Assembly (NCBI GenBank): GCA_900768135.1
Contig: CAAGBT010000022.1
Span: forward strand, 1-26,324
DNA length: 26,324 bases
DNA from: an uncultured Oscillospiraceae bacterium
Lineage (GTDB): Bacteria > Bacillota > Clostridia > Oscillospirales > Oscillospiraceae
Reading direction: 5' to 3'
The number at the start of each line of letters is the position of its first letter. Position 1 is the stretch's first letter. This document shows positions 1-7,432 of this stretch, piece after piece. Under the pieces are notes generated by a model, which was not told the DNA's origin, made no database searches, and saw only the letters and a list, made by a program, of their open reading frames with translations. The position numbers and the translations under genes were made by a program.

Positions 1-20
1 GAAAGAGGTGAACACGAGCA

Positions 21-221
21 ATGAAGGAAGGAATCCATCCCAATTATCAGCAGACTACTATTACTTGCGCCTGCGGTAATGTGATTGAGACAGGTTCCAC
101 CAAGCAGAATATCAAGGTGGAAGTGTGCTCTAAGTGTCACCCCTTCTTCACTGGCAAGCAGAAGCTGGTCGATACCGGCGGCCGCGTCGCCAAGTTCAAC
201 AAGAAGTTCGGCCTGGGCTAA
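21..221 (+). CDS. rpmE: 50S ribosomal protein L31
   Basis: Bacterial large-subunit ribosomal protein bL31, 66 residues, a normal length for the family. The N-terminus MKEGIHPNYQ and the C-terminal basic tail are typical. Four cysteines (C16, C18, C36, C39) mark it as the zinc-binding (C+) form, as opposed to the zinc-free paralogue made under zinc starvation. The ATG follows a GAGGTG Shine-Dalgarno sequence at 5-10. The promoter lies outside the window, so whether it is monocistronic cannot be told from the upstream side; a hairpin terminator follows 10 nt after the stop. The regulator gene downstream is on the opposite strand, so L31 ends its own transcription unit. Confidence 0.98.
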   Translation: MKEGIHPNYQQTTITCACGNVIETGSTKQNIKVEVCSKCHPFFTGKQKLVDTGGRVAKFNKKFGLG

Positions 222-230
222 TTCAATCAC

Positions 231-264
231 AAAAGCAGCTCTGCTACGGCAGAGCTGCTTTTTT
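231..264. terminator. Bidirectional intrinsic terminator between rpmE and the XRE regulator
   Basis: A perfect 14-bp stem (231-244 with 249-262) has a TACG loop. It is followed by a T run on the + strand, and there is a shorter A run on the left flank that gives a T run on the - strand. It lies between two converging genes and can end both transcripts. Confidence 0.9.
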
Positions 265-286
265 CTTTGCGCCGCGCGGAGGAAAG

Positions 287-1651
287 TCAGTTTTCCGCGG
301 AGGGATATTCAACGATGAAGGGGAGCGGCTCAAGGGCCTGATCAAGATAATTTGTCTCCTCATAATAGTCGCTGCCGCCTGCAATGGTGTGCACCTGAAG
401 AAGACGGACGCGCAGAACGGCACCGTCGGACAGTTCGACGATCATCTCGCAGATGAGTGGAGAGTCGGTGATTCTGATGCAGAGGTCAAGCGCATTCTCA
501 TCAATGGGATAGCGGATGAAGTACGAGGTACCAAGGTCTCGTGCTGCAGTTGCCTCAGCGGTATCACTGAGGTCGTTGACAGGGTAGGCCTCTTCCACAG
601 ATGAAACAGGAACAGCTTCGAGAGGTACAGTTGAGATCAGCTTGCCGTTGCGCGTGTATTCAAGCCGCATGGTGCGGATGTCGCGGTCGTCGTAGACGCC
701 AAGGGTAAAGCTGCCGAATCGGTAATCCACACCCTTTTCAAAGGAAAGTTGATAGGTGAGCGGCGAACCGGAGTCTCGGCGCATATAGGAAAATGGTGGA
801 TTAAAACTGTAGAGGACAGGGGAATTCTGAGTTTTAAGGTTGTAGATCGTATCAAGCTCTTCTGACTGTGTTTCGCCGTGGGTCTTGAAATTGACACTGA
901 CGCTGAGCTCATCGCTCAGCGGCAGCGTCACGTCGCCGCGCAGATAGCCGAAGCTGTCCTGCGTAAGACCGGCAGAGTAGCCTGCCCGATAGCTGTCCAG
1001 CGGCGAGGAGTTGCCCTCATCGATGAGACTGATGCTGACAAGCGTTTCCTCGTCGAGCGTTTTCGGCAGCAGCGAAAAGGCAAGCGTACATTCCTGCTTT
1101 TTAAGATCGACCTTTGTGACCTCATAGCTGAACTGCGAGAGCAGGCTCGACTCGCGCTCCAGAATGTCCGAGACGTTGCTGCTGATGCCGTCGATCTGAT
1201 TGGAGAGGGTATTCTGCACATCGTAGAGCTGGCTGCGCAGGTCGTTTACCTGCGTGTTAAGAGCATTGATGCGGTCATTGTAATGCACGCCGACGGCGAT
1301 AAGCGCGGCGAGCGCCGCAGCCGCGCCGCCGATGGCGCGCTTATGCCGCGCGCAGTAGCTGCGCAAGCCCGGCTTTTCTTTCGCAGAAGCGCTTTCGAAG
1401 CCGTCCTGCACCGGCGCTTCTGCGGCGGGAGCGGTATCCTGCGGCGCTTTCGCGTGTTCAAGGCTCAAAAGCTCGTCAACGGAAACGCTGTAGAGCTTGC
1501 TCAGTTCAATAAGCTTTTGCAGCTCCGGCTGCGTGGCGCCGCCCTCCCATTTGCTGACGGCCTGGCGCGAAACGCCGAGCTTTTCCGCCAGCTCCTCCTG
1601 CGACATCCCGCTTGCGCGGCGCAGCTCGTAGAGCTTTTCATACAGTTCCAT
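287..1651 (-). CDS. Membrane-anchored XRE-family transcriptional regulator
   Basis: A 454-residue protein. Residues 1-60 form a Cro/C1-type helix-turn-helix (MSQEELAEKLGVSRQAVSKW), which should bind DNA. After a linker rich in Ala and Pro, a basic patch (R102-R105) precedes a single hydrophobic segment at about 106-122. A coiled-coil-like stretch follows (about 124-165), then about 290 residues of beta-rich sequence that I do not recognise. The order suggests a cytoplasmic DNA-binding head, one membrane pass and a large domain outside the cell, i.e. a one-component sensor; this is inference. The ATG at 1651 is chosen because AAGGAGG sits just upstream and the HTH starts at residue 1. The frame stays open for 29 further codons upstream, but these lack family-like sequence. 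The gene stands alone, facing rpmE. The ligand and targets are unknown. Confidence 0.9.
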   Translation of the reverse strand: MELYEKLYELRRASGMSQEELAEKLGVSRQAVSKWEGGATQPELQKLIELSKLYSVSVDELLSLEHAKAPQDTAPAAEAPVQDGFESASAKEKPGLRSYCARHKRAIGGAAAALAALIAVGVHYNDRINALNTQVNDLRSQLYDVQNTLSNQIDGISSNVSDILERESSLLSQFSYEVTKVDLKKQECTLAFSLLPKTLDEETLVSISLIDEGNSSPLDSYRAGYSAGLTQDSFGYLRGDVTLPLSDELSVSVNFKTHGETQSEELDTIYNLKTQNSPVLYSFNPPFSYMRRDSGSPLTYQLSFEKGVDYRFGSFTLGVYDDRDIRTMRLEYTRNGKLISTVPLEAVPVSSVEEAYPVNDLSDTAEATAARDLGTSYFIRYPIDENALDLCIRITDSPLICEMIVELSDGAVLRVRLLQVHTIAGGSDYYEETNYLDQALEPLPFIVEYPSAEN

Positions 1652-1764
1652 GAAAGGTTCCTCCTTGGGGAAATGTTGCTGCGTTCGGCGCCGTACACTG
1701 CGCCCCTGCGAGAAGAGCATAGCAGGAAAGCGCGCCAAAATGCCACCAACCGGGCGTTTCTTTT

Positions 1765-1780
1765 TGTCAACCTGAGGTTG
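1765..1780 (-). promoter_or_regulatory. Operator-like palindrome overlapping a consensus -35 upstream of the XRE gene
   Basis: CAACCTGAGGTTG at 1768-1780 is a 13-bp palindrome with 6-bp arms around one central base. On the - strand it runs into a perfect TTGACA (1770-1765). No convincing -10 is visible 16-18 bp downstream of it, so the promoter assignment is tentative. A second TTGACA on the - strand lies at 1820-1815, also without a clear -10. The site is 114 nt upstream of the XRE start codon, in the shared intergenic region with hflX. Confidence 0.45.
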
Positions 1781-1860
1781 CGCCTGCCTTATTTTCGCAT
1801 GAGAGGGCAGGAAATGTCAATGAAAAGCGTTTTTGCCTTTTCTTTTGGCGGAAAATACAC

Positions 1861-1866
1861 TATAAT
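1861..1866 (+). promoter_or_regulatory. hflX: Probable -10 element for hflX
   Basis: A perfect TATAAT lies 46 nt upstream of the hflX start codon. No good -35 is seen at 17 bp (1838-1843 reads TTTTCT), so it may be weak or activator-dependent. hflX has a strong AAGGAG ribosome binding site at 1902-1907. Confidence 0.5.
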
Positions 1867-1912
1867 AAAAATGATTTGTACAGCGCAGATTTCGGCGCGA
1901 TAAGGAGAATCT

Positions 1913-3217
1913 ATGGAAGAATTGAAAGAGAACAACGCGCCGCGCGATAGAGCGATTTTAGTCGGCCTTTCGTCGCCGCGGCTTGATAAAAGAGAGAACG
2001 CCGATGAGAACAGCCTCGAGGAACTCGGCGCGCTTGTGGAAACGGCGGGCGGCGTGAGCGTCGGCGTTGTGCTGCAAACGCTGCCGTCGCCAAACCCGCA
2101 CACGTTCATCGGCGAGGGCAAGGTGGCCGAGATCCGTGAGCTTGTCAAGGGACAGGAGGCGACGATGGTCATCTTTGACAACGACCTCTCGCCCTCGCAG
2201 ATGCGCGTTCTGAGCGAGGAGCTTGGCGTGCAGGTACTCGACCGCAGCGGACTCATCCTTGACATCTTTGCCCAGCGGGCAAAGACGAAGGAGGGGCGTT
2301 TGCAGGTGGAGCTTGCACAGTATCAGTACCTGCTGCCGCGCCTGATCGGTATGTGGACGCATCTGGAGCGTCAGGCGGGTACGTCCGGCAAGGGACCCAT
2401 CGGCTCGAAGGGACCCGGCGAAACGCAGCTGGAGACCGACCGCCGCCACATCCACCGCAAGATCGACAAGCTGAAGGCGGACCTTGAGGAGGTGCGCCGC
2501 GTACGCGCAACGCAGCGCGACCGCCGCAGCAAGAATGAGATCCCCATCGTTGCCATCGTCGGCTACACGAACGCGGGCAAATCGACGCTTCTGAACGCGC
2601 TGACCGGCGCGGGCATTCCCGCGAACAACCGTCTGTTCGACACGCTGGACACGACGACGCGGCTCCTCACGGTGTCCGACACGCTGGACGTCGTCATCTC
2701 CGATACGGTCGGCTTCATCCGCAAGCTCCCGCACCAGCTGGTCGAGGCGTTCAAGGCGACGCTTGAGGAGCTGGAGTATGCGGATCTGCTGCTGCACGTT
2801 ATTGATATTTCCGATCCGCACTGGCTCGAACAGGCGCAGATCGTCGATGAGCTGATCGAGGAGCTGGGTGCGCAGCAGATCCCCTGCCTGCGCGTTTATA
2901 ACAAGTCGGATCTCTATTTCGGCGACATCCGCCCGCGCGGAGAAGATAGCGTGAACATCAGCGCCAAAACCGGCGAGGGCATCGGCGAGCTGCTCGCGCG
3001 CATCGATAAGCTGCTTGACAAGGGTTCGCGCCGCGTGACCATCCGCCTCCCTTACGACAAGGGCGGGCTGCTCGATATGCTCTACCGCGAGGCGAAGGTC
3101 GAGTCCGTTGAATATGGCGAGACCATCGACATTGTGGCGACCTGCGTGCCGCGCGCCATCGGGCAGGTGAAAGAGTATATCGAGGGCTATCAGGAGCCAA
3201 AGGAGGACTGGGAATGA
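1913..3217 (+). CDS. hflX: Ribosome-associated GTPase HflX
   Basis: HflX splits stalled 70S ribosomes in many bacteria. The 434-residue protein has the family N-terminal domain (about 1-200, including GEGKVAEI and the GTSGKGPIGSKGPGETQLE segment) followed by an Obg-like G domain. The G1 loop is GYTNAGKST at 217-225, G3 is DTVGF from D264, and G4 is NKSD at 330-333. A short C-terminal domain follows, as in longer HflX proteins. The length is normal and the start has AAGGAG six bases upstream. It overlaps the next gene by ATGA, so the two are translationally coupled. Its location beside many translation genes fits its role. Confidence 0.97.
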   Translation: MEELKENNAPRDRAILVGLSSPRLDKRENADENSLEELGALVETAGGVSVGVVLQTLPSPNPHTFIGEGKVAEIRELVKGQEATMVIFDNDLSPSQMRVLSEELGVQVLDRSGLILDIFAQRAKTKEGRLQVELAQYQYLLPRLIGMWTHLERQAGTSGKGPIGSKGPGETQLETDRRHIHRKIDKLKADLEEVRRVRATQRDRRSKNEIPIVAIVGYTNAGKSTLLNALTGAGIPANNRLFDTLDTTTRLLTVSDTLDVVISDTVGFIRKLPHQLVEAFKATLEELEYADLLLHVIDISDPHWLEQAQIVDELIEELGAQQIPCLRVYNKSDLYFGDIRPRGEDSVNISAKTGEGIGELLARIDKLLDKGSRRVTIRLPYDKGGLLDMLYREAKVESVEYGETIDIVATCVPRAIGQVKEYIEGYQEPKEDWE

Positions 3218-3846
3218 CGCCAGCCGGATACCTTGTCCCATACGCAAGCGCGGAGAGCGAGTTTGAGGAAAAGCGCTCGCGCTTTATCAGCCACGTTTTT
3301 CTGGTGGAGACGGAGGCAGAGGCCCGCGCGCGCATCGACGAGATGAAAAAGAAATACTACGACGCGCGCCACAACTGCTGGTGCTTCGTCCTGCACGACG
3401 GCACCGTCCGCTACGGCGACGACGGCGAGCCGCAGGGCACGGCGGGCCAGCCGATGCTGAACGTCTTCCAGCGCGAGAGTGTGGAGAATGTGGTGTGCAT
3501 CGTCACGCGCTACTTCGGCGGGATCCTGCTCGGTGCAGGCGGGCTGACGCGCGCCTACGCCAAGGCGGCGAAGGATGCGCTCGACAAAGCGGGCAAGGCG
3601 CGGATGCAGCCGTTTTCCGTGCTGCTGCTCGAATGCCCGTACCCGATGCTCGAGCGGGTGAAGCAGCTCATCGAAGGGCATGAGGGGCGCGTTGAATCGA
3701 GCGGCTACGGCGCCGCCGTGACGCTTACATTTTTGCTGCCTGCCGGAAACGCGGAAGATTTTGCCGCTGCGCTCACGGAGTTCTCCGGCGGGCAGCTGCG
3801 CGCGGAAGAGATCGAGCGGCGCTTTCTGCCCGGGGCGAGAGAATAG
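3214..3846 (+). CDS. YigZ/IMPACT family protein (UPF0029)
   Basis: A 210-residue protein of the YigZ/IMPACT family, typical length. The conserved core DDGEPQGTAGQPML (69-82) and RYFGGILLGAGGLTRAY (99-115) are both present. Family structures show an N-terminal RNase PH-like or S5-like fold and a C-terminal ferredoxin-like domain. Eukaryotic IMPACT affects Gcn2 signalling, while the bacterial role is unsettled. The start codon overlaps the hflX stop (ATGA) and a Shine-Dalgarno sequence (AAGGAGG) lies inside the end of hflX. The gene is therefore the second member of an hflX operon that ends at the hairpin just after its stop. Confidence 0.93.
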   Translation: MTPAGYLVPYASAESEFEEKRSRFISHVFLVETEAEARARIDEMKKKYYDARHNCWCFVLHDGTVRYGDDGEPQGTAGQPMLNVFQRESVENVVCIVTRYFGGILLGAGGLTRAYAKAAKDALDKAGKARMQPFSVLLLECPYPMLERVKQLIEGHEGRVESSGYGAAVTLTFLLPAGNAEDFAAALTEFSGGQLRAEEIERRFLPGARE

Positions 3847-3881
3847 AAAAAAGGAGTACGCATATGCGTACTCCTTTTTTT
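3847..3881. terminator. Bidirectional terminator between yigZ and the DUF6472-like gene
   Basis: A nearly complete palindrome (arms AAGGAGTACGCA and its complement, flanked by an A run on the left and a T run on the right) starts right after the yigZ stop and ends 8 nt before the stop of the opposing gene. Both strands show hairpin plus T run. Confidence 0.92.
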
Positions 3882-3888
3882 GTATGCA

Positions 3889-4068
3889 TCACTGCTTTCC
3901 GGCAAGATAATAGTCGCTCTGTCCTGGATGGTAAAACGGACAGGCGGTCAATCTGCCGCGCAGGAACGACGCCATCTCGTCCTCGTCGAGCTGCTCGTCG
4001 CAATAGTAGCTGTCGGATTCTTCATCGTAGCTGTAGTAAACGCAGTCCTCGCACTGGCTGACGGACAT
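3889..4068 (-). CDS. Small four-cysteine protein, DUF6472-like
   Basis: A 59-residue acidic protein with C6-x2-C9 near the start, C23, and C43 in a LTACPFY motif. The pattern (CEDCVYYSYDEE, LDEDEM, FLRGR) matches my recollection of DUF6472, a small family common in Clostridia; its function is unknown. The four cysteines could bind a metal. The ATG at 4068 is preceded by GGGAGGA. The same frame can be extended upstream into obg but that part is not protein-like. It starts 20 nt after the obg stop and must be transcribed with obg. Confidence 0.85.
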   Translation of the reverse strand: MSVSQCEDCVYYSYDEESDSYYCDEQLDEDEMASFLRGRLTACPFYHPGQSDYYLAGKQ

Positions 4069-4088
4069 GAGATCATCCTCCCAAAAAA

Positions 4089-5369
4089 TTAGTGCTGATA
4101 CTCGAACTCCAGCTCGTACATACTCACGATGTCGCCATCCTGAATGCCGAGATCCTCCAGCTGCTGGAAAACGCCGTTTTCGCGCAGCATCCTGTCGAAG
4201 AACATCCGGCTTTCGTAGTCGCCGAAGTTGACGTTGCTCATCAGGCGCTGCAGCCACTTGCCCTCAACGATATAAACGCCATCCTCCACGGTGATCTGAA
4301 GCGGCTCGCTCGCGTCGATCTTAACGGGCTTGGGGACGTATTCCGGCTCGTAAACGATAACGGGAGGAAGCGTAGAAAGCTTTTCGGCGATCTTGAGCGT
4401 CAGCTCGCGCGTGCCGGTGTGGGACGCGGCGGAAAGAGCAAAGAGGGGATAGCCCATCGGCTCGACGTGTGCGCGCAGCTTTTCGAGAAGACTTTCGTCC
4501 TCCATGATGTCGGTCTTGTTCGCAACAACGATCTGCGGGCGTGTGGCAAGCTCGGGCGAATACTGCGCAAGCTCTGCGTTGATGGCGTCAAAGTCCTCCA
4601 CGGGGTCGCGCCCCTCGCTGCCGGATACGTCCACCACATGAACGAGCAGACGGCAGCGGTCGATATGGCGCAGGAAATCGTGGCCAAGGCCCGCGCCCTC
4701 GGCTGCACCCTCGATGATGCCGGGGATATCCGCCATGACGAACGAAACACCCTCGTCAACATATACAACGCCGAGGTTGGGGTAAAGCGTGGTGAAATGG
4801 TAGTTGGCGATCTTGGGCCGAGCCTTGGAAACAACGGAGAGCAGCGTCGATTTGCCGACGTTCGGGAAGCCGATCAGGCCGACGTCCGCGAGCAGCTTCA
4901 GCTCCAGCACCACATCATGTTCCTCGCCCTCAAGACCGGATTTGGCAAAGCGCGGGGCCTGACGGGTCGGCGTTGCAAAGTGGGCGTTGCCCCAGCCGCC
5001 CTTGCCGCCGCGGCAGAGGATGAACGGCTCAGAGTCCGACATATCCTTGATGATCTCGTTCGATTCCGCATCGCGTACCACGGTGCCGCGCGGCACGCGG
5101 ATCGTGAGATCCCGGCCCTGCTTGCCGTATTTGCGCGCGCCCTGGCCGTCCATGCCGTTGTCGGCGACATATTTGCGCTTGTAGCGAAAGTCCATCAGCG
5201 TGGACATATTGTCGTCCACCACGAGGACGATATTGCCGCCGTTGCCGCCGTCGCCGCCGTCGGGGCCGCCGGCGGAAACATATTTTTCGCGGTGGAACGC
5301 CACCGCACCGTTGCCGCCCTTGCCTGCACGGCAGAAGATGCGCGCCTTATCGATAAAAGATGCTGCCAT
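4089..5369 (-). CDS. obg: GTPase Obg (CgtA), ribosome assembly
   Basis: Obg is an essential GTPase that acts in late 50S assembly and in stress signalling. The 426-residue protein has three parts. The Gly-rich Obg fold (1-158) contains GPDGGDGGNGG and RGGKGGWGN. The G domain has G1 GFPNVGKST at 167-175, G3 DIPG at 214-217 and G4 NKTD at 284-287. A C-terminal OCT domain spans about 350-426. The length is normal. The ATG follows GGGAGGTG and a good promoter lies 30-60 nt upstream. In many Bacillota obg follows rplU-prp-rpmA directly; here two unrelated genes separate them, and obg has its own promoter. The small Cys-rich gene downstream is in the same operon. Confidence 0.98.
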   Translation of the reverse strand: MAASFIDKARIFCRAGKGGNGAVAFHREKYVSAGGPDGGDGGNGGNIVLVVDDNMSTLMDFRYKRKYVADNGMDGQGARKYGKQGRDLTIRVPRGTVVRDAESNEIIKDMSDSEPFILCRGGKGGWGNAHFATPTRQAPRFAKSGLEGEEHDVVLELKLLADVGLIGFPNVGKSTLLSVVSKARPKIANYHFTTLYPNLGVVYVDEGVSFVMADIPGIIEGAAEGAGLGHDFLRHIDRCRLLVHVVDVSGSEGRDPVEDFDAINAELAQYSPELATRPQIVVANKTDIMEDESLLEKLRAHVEPMGYPLFALSAASHTGTRELTLKIAEKLSTLPPVIVYEPEYVPKPVKIDASEPLQITVEDGVYIVEGKWLQRLMSNVNFGDYESRMFFDRMLRENGVFQQLEDLGIQDGDIVSMYELEFEYQH

Positions 5370-5399
5370 ATGGCACCTCCCTGTTATTCCTGAACAAAT

Positions 5400-5428
5400 A
5401 GTTTATCCGTTTTTCTGCACTCCGTCAA
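5400..5428 (-). promoter_or_regulatory. obg: Promoter of obg
   Basis: On the - strand TTGACG (5428-5423), a 17-bp spacer and TAAACT (5405-5400) match the vegetative consensus at 5 of 6 and 4 of 6 positions. The predicted mRNA leader is only about 25 nt, with GGGAGGTG before the start codon. Confidence 0.75.
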
Positions 5429-5440
5429 GGAAAACGGATA
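5404..5440. repeat. 10-bp perfect inverted repeat over the obg promoter
   Basis: TATCCGTTTT at 5404-5413 is repeated in inverted form as AAAACGGATA at 5431-5440. The arms bracket the -35 box, and the inner arm touches the -10 and spacer. They are outside the predicted transcript, so the repeat would act as DNA, perhaps as an operator. Confidence 0.6.
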
Positions 5441-5535
5441 GATTTGAAAGAAAAATGAAATATGCGGGGTTACGGGAACTTTTCTCCGGATCCTTCGTCT
5501 AAAGGTGGGATACAAAGGAAAGGAAGCGGAAAAAG

Positions 5536-6345
5536 ATGAAAAAACTGCTCGCATTGATGTTCGCTGTGGCCGTAACGGCGCTGGCGCTTTCCTGCGCAGG
5601 AGACGCGGAGGGGAAACCGGCCGGCACAACGGATCCGGAGCGGCAGAACGCGGGCGCGGACACGATGATGCTGCGCGTAGTGGACGGCGCGCAGAGCGGC
5701 GCGCTTGTGCTGGCGGACGAGACGGAGGTCTATGCCCTGCCGCTTGACGGGCTGACGCTCTATATGGATGGCGGCAGTGTGGACGCTTCCGCCATTGAGA
5801 ACGGCATGAGTGCCGAGGTGTGGTATACCGGCGGCGTGCAGGAGACGTTCCCGCTGCGCTTCAAGGATGTGATCGCCGTGTCGTTCTCGCGCGGGGAGGA
5901 CGCACGGTATGACCTCTGCGGCCTCTACTTGCAGGTGCTGGAGGACCTGTGGAACACGGACGAGGGCCTCAACGGCGGAGCCGGAATGATCAGCGTGGAT
6001 CTGAGCAAAGCGCCCGGCGGGCTGACCGCGGGCGAAAAGGCGGCCATCGCCTATGTGTTTGCGCAGAAGCATGGCGTGCAGGGGCTGACGCTGACGTTCG
6101 ATGAACTGCGGGAGCAGGGCTATCTTGCCGCCGAGAAGCTTGAAGACGGCAGCACGGCGTATTCCTTCCTGGAAGGCCTGCTCTTCACCGTTACGCCGGA
6201 AGAGACGCAGGAGAACGGCGCGGCCGTCTGCTTCAGCGCCGAAAAGTGGCGCTCGCCGCTCGGCGCGTATTCTTTTACGAACTGCGCGGCTTCCCGCGGG
6301 GAGAGCGGCTGGGAATACAGCGTCGGCGCGGAAATGATCTCCTGA
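5536..6345 (+). CDS. Probable lipoprotein of unknown function
   Basis: A 269-residue protein with a lipoprotein-type signal: MKK, a hydrophobic run (4-18), then LALSC with the cysteine at residue 20. The -3 residue is Ala where Leu, Val or Ile is usual, so lipidation is likely but not certain. A low-complexity linker (21-43) precedes a small domain (about 44-118, MLRVVDGAQSGALVL to VIAVSF) that looks like a beta-barrel module. A second alpha/beta part follows (about 120-269). I do not recognise either firmly. The AAGGAAAGGAAG sequence upstream serves as ribosome binding site. No clear promoter is seen. The gene sits between obg and the HAD gene but on the opposite strand, and its stop is one base from the stop of the HAD gene, with no terminator between them. 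Confidence 0.85.
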   Translation: MKKLLALMFAVAVTALALSCAGDAEGKPAGTTDPERQNAGADTMMLRVVDGAQSGALVLADETEVYALPLDGLTLYMDGGSVDASAIENGMSAEVWYTGGVQETFPLRFKDVIAVSFSRGEDARYDLCGLYLQVLEDLWNTDEGLNGGAGMISVDLSKAPGGLTAGEKAAIAYVFAQKHGVQGLTLTFDELREQGYLAAEKLEDGSTAYSFLEGLLFTVTPEETQENGAAVCFSAEKWRSPLGAYSFTNCAASRGESGWEYSVGAEMIS

Positions 6346-6346
6346 G

Positions 6347-7024
6347 TCAGAGAATATCTTTAATTTGAGAGAGCGAATCGACGATCTGGTCGGCTGCGCA
6401 ATGCTCCGGAATGGGGCGGCGTGCGTGGTTGTACCAGATCGTTTTCATGCCCGCGTTTTTGCCGCCGGCGATGTCGGCGGTCAGCGAGTCGCCGATCATC
6501 ACGCACTCGTTTGCCTCAATGCCGGGGAGACCGCTGCGGCAGGCGTCGAAAAATTCCTTCTGCGGCTTGCGGAAGCCGAGCGTTTCAGAGACGAACACAT
6601 GGGAAAAGTATGGCATCAGCCCTGCAATGGTCAGCCGGTTGACCTGCTGATCGTGAAAGGCGTTGCTCGCCGCGCAGAGGATATACTTTTTGCTGAGATA
6701 GGCGCAGATATCCGCCGCGCCCTCTATGGGGATGGCAGTGGCGTGCAGCAGCGCAAGAAAGCGCCGCTCAAATCCAGGGCCGTCTGCGGTGAAGCCGAGC
6801 GCGGCGAAAATGGTGTTCCAGCGGCGCGCAAACAGCTCCTGCGCCGTGATCTCTCCGCGCTCGAGCGCGCGCCACAGCTCGTCGTTTATGCGCGTAAAGA
6901 CGGCGTAGACCTGCTCTGAAAAGGGCAGGGCATATTCGGCAAACGCCTGCCGCATGGCTGCGCGGGCACTCTGCCCAAAGTCCAGCAGCGTGTCGTCAAT
7001 GTCCATCAGGACGGCCTTTATCAT
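6347..7024 (-). CDS. HAD-superfamily hydrolase, YjjG-like
   Basis: A 225-residue haloacid-dehalogenase-type phosphatase, likely cytoplasmic. Motif I is DIDDTLLDF with nucleophile D8 and acid D10; motif II is S110-N111; motif III is K143 in FRKPQKEFF; motif IV is GDSLTADIAGG with D169 and D174. The cap domain (about 16-95) is helical (C1 type). Overall layout resembles YjjG, a nucleotidase that removes non-canonical pyrimidine monophosphates, but the substrate cannot be read from sequence. The ATG follows AAAGGAGG. The gene begins only 39 nt beyond the rpmA terminator and no separate promoter is evident, so it may depend on read-through. Confidence 0.92.
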   Translation of the reverse strand: MIKAVLMDIDDTLLDFGQSARAAMRQAFAEYALPFSEQVYAVFTRINDELWRALERGEITAQELFARRWNTIFAALGFTADGPGFERRFLALLHATAIPIEGAADICAYLSKKYILCAASNAFHDQQVNRLTIAGLMPYFSHVFVSETLGFRKPQKEFFDACRSGLPGIEANECVMIGDSLTADIAGGKNAGMKTIWYNHARRPIPEHCAADQIVDSLSQIKDIL

Positions 7025-7063
7025 GGGAACCTCCTTTGCGGGAAAAAGCTGCGGAATTACCGG

Positions 7064-7098
7064 AAAAAAGGACCCCGAGCGTCTGCTCGGGGTCCTTT
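7064..7098 (-). terminator. Intrinsic terminator of rplU-prp-rpmA
   Basis: A perfect GC-rich stem (AAAGGACCCCGAGC with its complement) with a 4-nt loop is followed on the - strand by a run of T. It lies just after the rpmA stop and just before the HAD gene. Confidence 0.9.
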
Positions 7099-7107
7099 CC
7101 TGCTCAA

Positions 7108-7389
7108 TTACTCAGCGGGGTAAACAGAAGCCTGCTTACGATCCTTGCCGAGACGCTCGAAGCGGAGCACACCGCTCTCCTTGGCGTAGAGAGTATCGTC
7201 AGAGCCGATACCGACGTTGACGCCCGGATGGATGTGGGTGCCGCGCTGGCGCACAAGAATGTTGCCGGCGAGAACGAACTGACCGTCAGCGCGCTTGGGA
7301 CCAAGACGCTTGGCGTTGGAGTCGCGGCCGTTCTTGGTGGAGCCGCCGCCCTTTTTGTGGGCGAAAAACTGAAGACCGATGTTCAGCAT
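7108..7389 (-). CDS. rpmA: 50S ribosomal protein L27 with cleavable N-terminal extension
   Basis: bL27 sits at the peptidyl-transferase centre, where its N-terminus reaches the tRNA ends. The 93-residue protein begins MLNIGLQFF before the mature start AHKKGGGSTKNGRDS. In Bacillota the Prp protease cleaves this extension after FF, and mature L27 needs the cut; the prp gene lies directly upstream here. The body (RLGPKRADGQFVLAGNILVRQRG) is fully conserved. Only one ATG fits. The Shine-Dalgarno AAAGGA is rather far from it (about 12 nt), which may lower initiation. It is the last gene of the rplU operon and is followed by a strong terminator. Confidence 0.98.
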   Translation of the reverse strand: MLNIGLQFFAHKKGGGSTKNGRDSNAKRLGPKRADGQFVLAGNILVRQRGTHIHPGVNVGIGSDDTLYAKESGVLRFERLGKDRKQASVYPAE

Positions 7390-7432
7390 GGTGATTTGCC
7401 ATCCTTTCTGTAAGATGATCGGAACAGGGGGC

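Noticed and set aside
878..1903. A 341-codon open frame on the + strand opposite the XRE regulator
   Set aside because: It has antisense composition, while the - strand frame has a clear HTH domain and Shine-Dalgarno sequence.
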